Below, piece by piece: positions 32,832 to 40,694 of a stretch of DNA of 50,914 bases. Location: assembly GCA_017399165.1 (NCBI GenBank), contig JAFQEF010000134.1:1-50914 (forward strand), in the 5' to 3' direction. The translations under genes were made by a program, and so were the position numbers. This DNA comes from Akkermansia sp. (lineage in GTDB: Bacteria; Verrucomicrobiota; Verrucomicrobiia; Verrucomicrobiales; Akkermansiaceae). Position 1 is the stretch's first letter; every line of letters begins with the position of its first letter. Below the pieces are notes generated by a model. That model saw nothing but the letters and a program-made list of their open reading frames with translations, was not told the origin of the DNA and did no database searches.

Positions 32832-34046
32832 TTATCTGAGCATGTTAAGGGCGCGCTCTGTGCATGCAAGGGCGCGGTCTACTTCATCTGCCGTGTTGTA
32901 AAGAGCAAAAGAGTAACGAGTTGTTCCGGTAATGCCGAGGTATTGCATAAGGGGCTGACAGCAGTGGTGCCCGGTGCGCACGGCGATACCCATTTGATCC
33001 AACAGGGTGCCGAGGTCATAATGGTGAACCCCGGGTACAACAACTGAGATGAGAGCCCCGCGATTTTCTTTGGGGCCGAGGATATCTATACCGCCGATGG
33101 CTTGCAAGCCCTCATACATGCGGCGGGTGAGAGCCTGCTCGTGGGCATCTATGGCAGCAATCCCCTGCTCCATCACATAGCGCAAAGCCTCTGCCAGCAC
33201 AATATTACCGCATATATTGGGAGTACCGGCCTCGTATTTAAAGGGCAAGTCATTGTAAGTGGTGCCGGAGAAGGATACCTCTTTAATCATCTCACCGCCA
33301 CCTTGCCACGGCGGGAGCTGAGCGAGCAGTGCCTCCTTGCCCCACAAGATACCCGAGCCGGTGGGAGCATATACCTTGTGGCCTGAGAACACGTAAAAAT
33401 CACACCCGAGGGCCTGCACATCTACCGCCATGTGGGCTGTGCTTTGTGCGCCATCCACCAATACCATTGTAGCGGGATTATTGCGCTTGGCTGCATCAAT
33501 GATTTGAGGAACCGGGTTAATAACCCCCAAAGCATTAGAGATATAAGGCACTGCTACCAAGCGAGTGCGCGGTGAAAGCATACGCAGGTAAGCCTCCATA
33601 TCAAACGTAAGTTCCGGTGTAAGCGGAATAGGTTTGAGGACTGATCCCGTGCGCTGGCAGAGCATTTGCCACGGCACAATGTTGGAGTGGTGCGCATCTG
33701 TCGTCACCAAAATTTCATCTCCCGCGCAAAAGAGGGAGGAAAGTGCCAACACCTGTGCTACCAGATTAATACCGGCGGTGGTACCTGCGGTGAAAACGAT
33801 TTCCCGGGCAGATGCGGCATGTAAAAATTGGGCCACGGTAGCACGGGCCTGTTCATGAGACTCCGTTGCCATGCGGCTGAGGTAATGCGCACCTCGGTGA
33901 ATATTTGAGTTAATTTTCTCGTAATACTCGAGCTCGCAGCGCAGAATCTCCTGAGGTTTCTGCGTGGTGGCGGCGTTATCGAGGTAAACGAGGGGGGACT
34001 TGCCGATGCGGGTGGCAAGAATGGGGTATGATGCAGAAGAATCCAT
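32832..34046 (-). CDS. sufS: Cysteine desulfurase, SufS type
   Basis: A PLP enzyme that takes sulfur from cysteine for iron-sulfur cluster assembly. The PLP Lys224 is in FSGHKVYAPTG, the DGAQ aspartate in VLVDGAQSTAH, and the catalytic Cys362 in RTGHHCCQPLM, as in SufS/CsdA. At 404 aa it is full length. No sufBCD or sufU gene is adjacent here. The start overlaps the upstream stop by one base (TAATG). An upstream conserved gene of 467 aa precedes it. Confidence 0.94.
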   Translation of the reverse strand: MDSSASYPILATRIGKSPLVYLDNAATTQKPQEILRCELEYYEKINSNIHRGAHYLSRMATESHEQARATVAQFLHAASAREIVFTAGTTAGINLVAQVLALSSLFCAGDEILVTTDAHHSNIVPWQMLCQRTGSVLKPIPLTPELTFDMEAYLRMLSPRTRLVAVPYISNALGVINPVPQIIDAAKRNNPATMVLVDGAQSTAHMAVDVQALGCDFYVFSGHKVYAPTGSGILWGKEALLAQLPPWQGGGEMIKEVSFSGTTYNDLPFKYEAGTPNICGNIVLAEALRYVMEQGIAAIDAHEQALTRRMYEGLQAIGGIDILGPKENRGALISVVVPGVHHYDLGTLLDQMGIAVRTGHHCCQPLMQYLGITGTTRYSFALYNTADEVDRALACTERALNMLR

Positions 34047-35449
34047 TATTGTTCAAGCGTTTTGAGGTGCTCTGCCATGCGGTATGCCTCTTGGGGTACA
34101 TACTCTTTCCAGCACTCGTCACCATCATTAATCATGTGCACAATATCGCGCGGGGTACGGAAGAGCAATTTTTGATTGAAATAAGGCACGGAGATGATAT
34201 CACCGTTTTCAAGCAGGTGCTTGTAAAGGTGTTGGTATTTCTCCGGGGCAACATAGGTGCCGGCTGTTACAAACTCACCGGTTTTGCGGTTAATCCACGG
34301 GGTGACGTAGAATCTGGTCTTGTTGACAAAGCACAGCCCCGTGCTGGCCAGGATTCCACCGGGTATATCTGCCCATTTGTCTTTAAACAGCTCGTTGAGC
34401 AGGCCAATGGAAAGCGCAATGGCTACGGGCTCTTTGGTATATTGATTCAGCAAGGTGGAAATGCGGTGGAAGTGCGTGATATCCGTCACCATCACCGTCT
34501 TGCCCAAAGCCGCTAAGGCATCCACGCGGTCAATAAAGTCCAGCAAGTCTACCTCCTTACCACGCAAGAGGTTAGAGAGGGAGATCTCACAAATATCCAC
34601 CACTTTTTCATGCTGCTCGGGCGGCAAACTTTCCGTAAACTTGGCACGCACACTGTCCATCATCTCCAGGTGAATCTTGCAGAGGGGCAAGAAACTGCCA
34701 CGCATCAAGACAATGGGGCGTTTGTAAAGAAAATCCGCAGGCTGAGCCACGGAGCCATCCGGGCAGAAGAGGGTGGCCTCCGACAAGCCGTTTCTGACCA
34801 GCTCCAACGCTAACAAGCGGTTGTCAAACATGCCGAACCCGTGCCCGGAGAAACGCATGAAGTCCACCTCATACATGCTGCGGTCCAGGTTATCCGCCAC
34901 GCTGTTGACAAACTCATCCATGTGGTCGCGGTTGTAGTAAAGGGCATGCAGCAAGTTTACACCCAATATGCCCAGCACGCGCATCTGGATATCGTGATCC
35001 GGCACCAAAAGGCGCACATGCATTACAAAATCGCTGGGCGGTGCCTCCGGGCGCAGCTGAAAACGCACCCCAATCCACGCAGACCACGGGCCGTTATCCC
35101 GATACCCCTTGCATTTAACCGTATTACAAAAGGCAAAGAAGCAGGTGTCTGCCCCGCGTTTTTCACCCAAGCGGTTCATGAGCTGGGTGTACTCATAGTC
35201 CATCATCTGCTCCAGGCGTTCCTGTGACACATAGCGACGCACGGGTCCATACAGTGTATCGCTCACGGTCATATCATAGGCAGAAATTGTTTTGGCAACC
35301 GTGCCGGCTGCGCCGGAGGAGCGGAAAAACCAGTTGGCGGTTTCCTGCCCGGCACCAATCTCTGCAAAGGTGCCGTAGATGCGTTTATCCATATTGATAC
35401 GAAACGCTTTTTCTTGAGTAGCAGCGAGTGTAAGAGTTTCTGCGGACAT
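34046..35449 (-). CDS. Conserved protein of unknown function (467 aa)
   Basis: A cytoplasmic protein with no membrane segment. The beginning, MDKRIYGTFAEIGAGQE then FFRSSGAAGTVAKTISAYDMTVSD, recalls a family found in Verrucomicrobia, Planctomycetes and Bacteroidetes that databases label inconsistently. I remember such proteins carrying names such as nicotinate-nucleotide adenylyltransferase, but I see no HxGH-type nucleotidyl-transferase motif here. Other segments include MNRLGEKRGADTCFFAFCNTV and FSGHGFGMFD. It is coupled to sufS by TAATG and starts 18 bases after the penicillin-binding protein stop. Confidence 0.8.
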   Translation of the reverse strand: MSAETLTLAATQEKAFRINMDKRIYGTFAEIGAGQETANWFFRSSGAAGTVAKTISAYDMTVSDTLYGPVRRYVSQERLEQMMDYEYTQLMNRLGEKRGADTCFFAFCNTVKCKGYRDNGPWSAWIGVRFQLRPEAPPSDFVMHVRLLVPDHDIQMRVLGILGVNLLHALYYNRDHMDEFVNSVADNLDRSMYEVDFMRFSGHGFGMFDNRLLALELVRNGLSEATLFCPDGSVAQPADFLYKRPIVLMRGSFLPLCKIHLEMMDSVRAKFTESLPPEQHEKVVDICEISLSNLLRGKEVDLLDFIDRVDALAALGKTVMVTDITHFHRISTLLNQYTKEPVAIALSIGLLNELFKDKWADIPGGILASTGLCFVNKTRFYVTPWINRKTGEFVTAGTYVAPEKYQHLYKHLLENGDIISVPYFNQKLLFRTPRDIVHMINDGDECWKEYVPQEAYRMAEHLKTLEQ

Positions 35450-35467
35450 AATGGTAAAATTCGGTAT

Positions 35468-38074
35468 TTAAATTTCGAGTGGTAAGATAGGCGGCACACG
35501 CAGCGGGCGTGGGGGGGTGAGCGGAATGAGGACATCTCGTTTCTCTGCCTCCGATTCTTCCGTGGCTTTTTCAACGCTCAGGGTATCTTCCTCCACCGCC
35601 TGCTCCTGCACCTGAGCAATATCCTCCTCGTTTTTATAACGGGGGTTAAGCGTAGTCTGGCAACCATACGGGTCATCACCGCTCAAGGCGGGGGCTTTCG
35701 GCAAAATCGGCATGACCGGCAAAACCCGGGTAGAAGAAGTGTGGCCGGAGCCATACTCAATGAAGTCCCCCAACGTGGGGCTTCCCACACCGTGTACAGA
35801 GCATGTGGACAGAGAGGTATCACCCTTGGGGAAATACTCGCGGTAGGTCAGCATATCGTAACTGGAGTTGCAACCGCGAATGGTGCTCTTATAACAATGG
35901 TCCGTAGCGCGCATGCCGGATGCCCGACAAATCTCCACAGCCTCGGTATCCGGCGGGGGCATAATCTCCTCATTGGGGTAACGGCCATCTGCCGCGTGAA
36001 AGACTGAGCCCATGATGGGGGAGCAAATATCCGACGCAAACGCCGTGGGGTAAATAGCCGTATGCTCATTGAGGAAACCCACCCAAACACCACAGGTGAT
36101 AGAGGAGTCGTAAGCAAAAAGTGTGGTATCCGCAAAGTCGTAATTGGTGCCGGTTTTAACCGCGCCTTTAAAGGAGTCCGGCATGAAGGTGCGCACGCGT
36201 ACGGCAGAACCACTGCTCATGGCATCCTTCAGAATGGAGTGGATGCGGAACGCCGAGCAAGGGGTTGCCCCGGCGAGCATCTCGCCCTTAAGGTTATCTT
36301 TACGCTCCCACAAAATAGTGCCGTTGCTGTCGGTTATCTTGGTGATGATATAAGGTGCAATGGCACGGCGCCCGCAGTTGGGGAACACGGTATATGCCAT
36401 TACCATTTGTTTGAGAGACATGGGCTCCGTACCCAAGTAAACACGCGGATAATACTGCGGGCAGGCCTCTGTGCTGCCGGGGTTTCGCATGGGTGGGGTT
36501 ATACCCACCTTTATCAAAGTATTGATAAAAGGCTTACACCCCACGTTGGGGTTGGAGCTCAGGGCAATCCCCAAGCGGGCAGCAGATGAAATTTTGGATT
36601 CCGCCAAGGCTTGACGGATGGTTACGGAATCGCGATAACGGCCTTTTGCCGTTTCAAGCCCCCATTCTCCCAAGATACCCTCTGTACCGCCAATACCCGC
36701 CAAGCGGTTATCCAAGGCGTCATCCACCAATCTGGAGCACGGGGTATAGCCGTTATCAAAAGCGCACATGTACAGGAACGGTAATAGGGATGTACCCATG
36801 GGGCGCCGCCCGGATTCAATAAAGTCATAATTGGCACGCTCGAAACTGCGCCCCGCCACATACACCAAGGTTGCACCGGTTTTGTTCTCCACCGCGTAGA
36901 CGGCACCATCCAAATAGTTATGCACCGCGGGCTGATCCGCAGGCACGGGGTCAGAAAAGCGCTTGTGGGAGTAGTCGCTGCGGGATTCAATCTCTTTAAG
37001 CTTAGTTTCAAGGGATGCCATAGCGGCATCCTGCATATCCTTATCTATGGTGGTATAGATTTTGATACCGGCGCTCTTGATAATCTCTTCACCACGGGCG
37101 GGGTCTTTAAAAATACTGATAGCCTGCTGTTGAATCAGCGAATGCAGGTGAGAGGTCTGGCGGCGGATGGGCTGAGAGTTGAGCACCAACTCCGTACGCT
37201 TAAGGCGCTCCGCCTCCTCCAAGGTAAGATAATCGGAGCGCTGCATGCGGTCTATCACATCATTGCGCCACTTTTTGTTCAGCGCATGATTGCGAATGGG
37301 GTTGTAGTTCTCGGGGTTTTTGATAAGGGCGGCAATACTGGCGGCCTCCCTCACCGTTAAATCTGCAGGTTCTTTACCGAAATACCCCAGCGAGGCAGAG
37401 CGTATGCCATAATAACCGCAACCAAAGTAGATGCGGTTGAGGTAAAACTCCATAATTTGGCGCTTGGAGTATTTCTCCTCAATGCGCATGGCCAAGAAGA
37501 TTTCCACCATTTTACGCTCGTAGCGACTGCCACCCATGGCCTGCACACGGCGCTCCAAATCATACGCATTACGGGCAAGCTGCTGGGTGATGGTAGAGGC
37601 GCCTTGGTTAGCTGCACCACCGGCAGCCAAAGCCTCTTTAGCGGCACGCAGAATACCCACGGGGTCGTAGCCCTTATGGGTCCAGAATGTTTTATCCTCT
37701 TGTGCTACAAGAGCATCAATCATACTGGGGGCTATCTTATCATAAGTAACATAGCTGCGATTTTCATCATATATACGCCCTATCTCTTTGCCGTTACGGT
37801 CGTATATAATGCAAGGATGGTCCAAGTTATTGATGTCCTCCAAATTAAACTTCTCTGCCCATTTTTCATATTTTGCAGTAAAAATCTTGAATCCGGCATA
37901 AGCACAAACAGCCCCCGCGGCAGTAAGAATAAGCATGATAATGGTGGTGCGTATCAAAAAACGCTTCCACCAACTGCCCTTACGCACGGGGTTAGCCTTA
38001 CGGTCGTCGCAGATTTTTCTGCGACGCGCCTCAGCCGCTTTACGGCGGGTTTGGTATTCATCAAGATTGTCCAT
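35468..38074 (-). CDS. Class A penicillin-binding protein with a degenerate transpeptidase
   Basis: An 868-aa inner-membrane protein. One membrane segment near residue 40-60 precedes a GT51 glycosyltransferase with all motifs: QEDKTFWTHKGYD (catalytic Glu126), GASTITQQLARN, RKMVEIFLAMRIEEKYSK (Glu191) and YFGCGYYGI. The transpeptidase fold follows, but the SxxK site reads T428-S-L-L431 in MGTSLLPFLY and the SxN site reads S493-K-I. Only KTG (640-642) is intact. It can probably polymerise glycan but not crosslink. A tail of about 80 acidic and Pro-rich residues ends it. The frame could begin at 38122, but a strong promoter occupies 38087-38115, so I use the ATG at 38074. Confidence 0.88.
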   Translation of the reverse strand: MDNLDEYQTRRKAAEARRRKICDDRKANPVRKGSWWKRFLIRTTIIMLILTAAGAVCAYAGFKIFTAKYEKWAEKFNLEDINNLDHPCIIYDRNGKEIGRIYDENRSYVTYDKIAPSMIDALVAQEDKTFWTHKGYDPVGILRAAKEALAAGGAANQGASTITQQLARNAYDLERRVQAMGGSRYERKMVEIFLAMRIEEKYSKRQIMEFYLNRIYFGCGYYGIRSASLGYFGKEPADLTVREAASIAALIKNPENYNPIRNHALNKKWRNDVIDRMQRSDYLTLEEAERLKRTELVLNSQPIRRQTSHLHSLIQQQAISIFKDPARGEEIIKSAGIKIYTTIDKDMQDAAMASLETKLKEIESRSDYSHKRFSDPVPADQPAVHNYLDGAVYAVENKTGATLVYVAGRSFERANYDFIESGRRPMGTSLLPFLYMCAFDNGYTPCSRLVDDALDNRLAGIGGTEGILGEWGLETAKGRYRDSVTIRQALAESKISSAARLGIALSSNPNVGCKPFINTLIKVGITPPMRNPGSTEACPQYYPRVYLGTEPMSLKQMVMAYTVFPNCGRRAIAPYIITKITDSNGTILWERKDNLKGEMLAGATPCSAFRIHSILKDAMSSGSAVRVRTFMPDSFKGAVKTGTNYDFADTTLFAYDSSITCGVWVGFLNEHTAIYPTAFASDICSPIMGSVFHAADGRYPNEEIMPPPDTEAVEICRASGMRATDHCYKSTIRGCNSSYDMLTYREYFPKGDTSLSTCSVHGVGSPTLGDFIEYGSGHTSSTRVLPVMPILPKAPALSGDDPYGCQTTLNPRYKNEEDIAQVQEQAVEEDTLSVEKATEESEAEKRDVLIPLTPPRPLRVPPILPLEI

Positions 38075-38086
38075 CTTTTCGCCACA

Positions 38087-38115
38087 ATGATAGCAGAAAA
38101 CGGAGGCGTTTTCAA
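38087..38115 (-). promoter_or_regulatory. Promoter of the penicillin-binding protein gene
   Basis: On the minus strand TTGAAA (38110-38115), 17 bp, TATCAT (38087-38092), ending 12 bases before the ATG at 38074. It may drive the whole series down to the restriction genes, as I find no convincing terminator before 29293. Confidence 0.66.
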
Positions 38116-38149
38116 GGTGCAAATGCGTTTGCGCCGCTATCTGTACCGA

Positions 38150-39565
38150 TTAATGGGGTAACTTTTTGCTCTCGGGCTTGCAATAGCACATAAAACAGAT
38201 GAAACAAAGCAAAGAAACCGCCACAGATACATAGGTGGAGATGCCCACGGGCAGCGCAATCAGGCAATCCGGCGAGCAAAGGAGGAAGCATATACACACG
38301 TTCGTCATAAAGAACGCAGGCAGGCTGACCACCCAATGAAAACGCCCCTTGCTACGGAGCAGCACCGCCAGCGCCCACAGGGTGAAACATGACAACGCTT
38401 GGTTAGCCCAGCCGAAGTAGCGCCAAATGATACTAAAATCCAGATTAGCGATAATGATTACCAACAAAAACAGAGGCAATGCCAATATAAGACGATTGCG
38501 GACGGAGGATTGACTGAGGTGCAGAACATCTGCCAGCATCAAACGGCAACAACGCATAGCGGTATCTCCACTGGTAATAGGCAGCACCACCACACCCAAT
38601 ACGGCAATCACCGCCCCCACCGGACCAAGTAACAAGGAACAGGCCTTGTTAACAGCTACGGCCGGGGTAATGGAATCCAGCCCGATGACATCCCGCAAAG
38701 ACATGCCGACCACCGCCCAGATGAGAGACACCAAGCCCTCCGTAATCATGGCACCGTAGAATACAGGGCGCATGTTTTTTGCGCTCCCCAGGCAACGTAC
38801 CATCATGGGACTTTGCGTGGCATGAAACCCGGAGATAGCCCCGCATGCAATTGTTACAAAAAGCATAGGCCAAGCAGAAAGCCCCTTGGGGTGCACGTTG
38901 GTCAGAAAATCTGTATTTGGTAATATCTCATACCCACTGCAAGGCAATGCCACGGCCAAGCCAATAGCCATAAAAAGGAACAAAAAGCCGAACAACGGGT
39001 AAATTTTACCAATGATAACATTGATAGGCAATACCGTAGCCAAAAAGTAATATAACATGATAATGGCACACCACCATACCACGGAGACAGACTCTACCAT
39101 ACCGTGCAACATACCTGCCGGCCCGGAGGTAAACACCACACCCACCAGCAGCATGAGCAAAATACAAAGACCACGCATAATCAGCAAAGCAGTTTTGCCC
39201 AACTGTTGCCCGATAAACTCCGGCAGGTTTTCTCCATTGCGCTCGGCAGATGCCATGGCTGCCATAAAATCATGCACAGCCCCGGCCAATATGCAACCCA
39301 GCACAATCCATAACAAACACACCGGGCCGAATAAACAGCCGGCCAACGCCCCGAACACCGGCCCCAGCCCCGCTATATTCAATAGCTGAATCATGAACAC
39401 CCGCCAAGTAGGCATGCACACGTAGTCCACACCATCCGCCAATTTATCACACGGCATCTCCATGTTGCGGTTCAGCCCGTATATTTTCTCCGCCAAACGG
39501 CCATACACCATATAACCGCCTACCAGCAATAATGCACACAGTATAAATATCAACAATCCGGTCAT
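38150..39565 (-). CDS. cstA: CstA-family carbon starvation (peptide) transporter
   Basis: A polytopic membrane protein with more than ten hydrophobic segments. CstA landmarks are MPTWRVFMIQLLNIAGLGPVFGAL, GAVHDFM, ATVLPINVIIGK and GFHATQSPMM. CstA proteins import peptides or pyruvate during nutrient limitation. At 471 aa it resembles the shorter CstA of Bacteroides-type organisms rather than the about 700-aa E. coli protein. The longer frame would start at a TTG at 39619 that is itself part of the -35 box. The ATG at 39565 is therefore used. It is preceded by a terminator-promoter overlap. Confidence 0.9.
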   Translation of the reverse strand: MTGLLIFILCALLLVGGYMVYGRLAEKIYGLNRNMEMPCDKLADGVDYVCMPTWRVFMIQLLNIAGLGPVFGALAGCLFGPVCLLWIVLGCILAGAVHDFMAAMASAERNGENLPEFIGQQLGKTALLIMRGLCILLMLLVGVVFTSGPAGMLHGMVESVSVVWWCAIIMLYYFLATVLPINVIIGKIYPLFGFLFLFMAIGLAVALPCSGYEILPNTDFLTNVHPKGLSAWPMLFVTIACGAISGFHATQSPMMVRCLGSAKNMRPVFYGAMITEGLVSLIWAVVGMSLRDVIGLDSITPAVAVNKACSLLLGPVGAVIAVLGVVVLPITSGDTAMRCCRLMLADVLHLSQSSVRNRLILALPLFLLVIIIANLDFSIIWRYFGWANQALSCFTLWALAVLLRSKGRFHWVVSLPAFFMTNVCICFLLCSPDCLIALPVGISTYVSVAVSLLCFICFMCYCKPESKKLPH

Positions 39566-39576
39566 AACTCTGTCAC

Positions 39577-39608
39577 AAAAAGGGAGCAACAGTTTAGCCT
39601 GTTGCCCC
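39577..39608 (-). terminator. Terminator of the exported-protein operon, overlapping the cstA promoter
   Basis: On the minus strand a 10-pair stem (39583-39592 with 39599-39608, one G-U pair) with a 6-base loop, followed by TTTTT (39577-39581). It lies about 50 bases after the stop at 39660. The -10 box of the cstA promoter sits across its loop and one arm. Confidence 0.75.
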
Positions 39609-39619
39609 CGTATATTCAA
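39591..39619 (-). promoter_or_regulatory. cstA promoter
   Basis: On the minus strand TTGAAT (39614-39619), 17 bp, TAAACT (39591-39596). The leader to the ATG at 39565 is about 18 bases. The -10 lies within the upstream gene's terminator hairpin. Confidence 0.6.
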
Positions 39620-39659
39620 GCCTTTTTCGTGACACTACCGCCTCAAAAGGTACACATTA

Positions 39660-40679
39660 TCATTTTTTCGTGCTCCCCATAGGGCCGTCGGTCTGCTTAG
39701 TGTCGGCACCGGGCTTTTTGCTGCTGCCCATGGGGGTCCACCCTTCATCATCGCTTGAACCGGTAGGCGCACTGCCGCCGCTTTCTTTTTTAGCTTTTTC
39801 CTCAGCTTGACGCTGCGCCAATGTTTTATAAGGTTTATCAAGAGAGGGGTCCTCCTCTTTGGGCACTACCCAAAGCTCTATGGCTCCCTCTGCATAAGCG
39901 CCGTATATTGAGGTGGGGTCAATGTTGCGCATCTCGGTATAAATGGCACGCAAGCGGTTGGCGGAGCCGCCATTGCGGCGGACATGCCCCGCATAAGCCG
40001 CCATAATTTCCTGGCGCTGGCGGCGGCTGTAATAGCCGGAGGCTATGAGCTGGCGCACATAGTTGTTGGCTTCTTCATGAGACATGGGTTGCAAGGCCTC
40101 TACAACGGTAATGGGGTCAAATGGAGTACCCCCACTTACAGACCCCGGCAAAATTGCCTGCTCATCAGCAGCTTGAGATAACAACGACAAACGCTTGCTG
40201 CCGGATGCTCTGACGGCTTTCTTAAGTAAATCCTCCTGAGCATCGAACGCCACCAATAATTTTTCCAGCGCAGCAGCTGCGGTCTCAGGGTTTTTCATTT
40301 CCTCTGCACTTTGCACAACACCACGTAATGAACCGGAGCCGTCAAGCACGGCTAAACAGGGATAACTCCATATCCCCCCCGGTAAAGAATGCTTACCCAT
40401 TACCTTCTGCCACTCCTTTTTTTCTTTTTCGTTGGGCATTTGATAGACGGGAACCTCCAAGAAGACGGAGAAACGCACCGCATTGGCGATACCGCGTTTA
40501 CGGATAAATGTTTCATACGCCGCCTCACTTACCTTATCATAATTGGCTCCATAGCAAAAAAGCACAATAGGCTTACGCCCCCCGGCTTTACGCAGAGCAT
40601 CATCAAAAGAACGAGCCGTTGCTGCATATGCCGGCAACACGGCTGTTAATACACTTAATAAAAGGAAAAGATATTTCAT
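39660..40679 (-). CDS. Exported protein of unknown function, possibly thioredoxin-like (339 aa)
   Basis: A signal peptide (YLFLLLSVLTAVLPAYA) is followed by a region of about 120 residues that resembles a thioredoxin fold in outline (KPIVLFCYGANYDKVSEAAYETF, then IWSYPCLAVLDGSGSL). It has no CxxC, so redox activity is unlikely. Residues about 150-280 are helical. The C-terminal about 60 residues are a low-complexity tail rich in Gly, Ser and Lys with three MGSxKK-like repeats. The family is not recognised. It follows the transglutaminase-like gene by 15 bases and ends in the terminator before cstA. Confidence 0.75.
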   Translation of the reverse strand: MKYLFLLLSVLTAVLPAYAATARSFDDALRKAGGRKPIVLFCYGANYDKVSEAAYETFIRKRGIANAVRFSVFLEVPVYQMPNEKEKKEWQKVMGKHSLPGGIWSYPCLAVLDGSGSLRGVVQSAEEMKNPETAAAALEKLLVAFDAQEDLLKKAVRASGSKRLSLLSQAADEQAILPGSVSGGTPFDPITVVEALQPMSHEEANNYVRQLIASGYYSRRQRQEIMAAYAGHVRRNGGSANRLRAIYTEMRNIDPTSIYGAYAEGAIELWVVPKEEDPSLDKPYKTLAQRQAEEKAKKESGGSAPTGSSDDEGWTPMGSSKKPGADTKQTDGPMGSTKK

Positions 40680-40694
40680 AACATGTTGTATGTT

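Noticed and set aside
39565..39608. Hairpin before cstA as a transcription attenuator
   Set aside because: A promoter with its -10 inside the hairpin explains cstA expression better. Transcripts from it would start past most of the stem and could not form the terminator.
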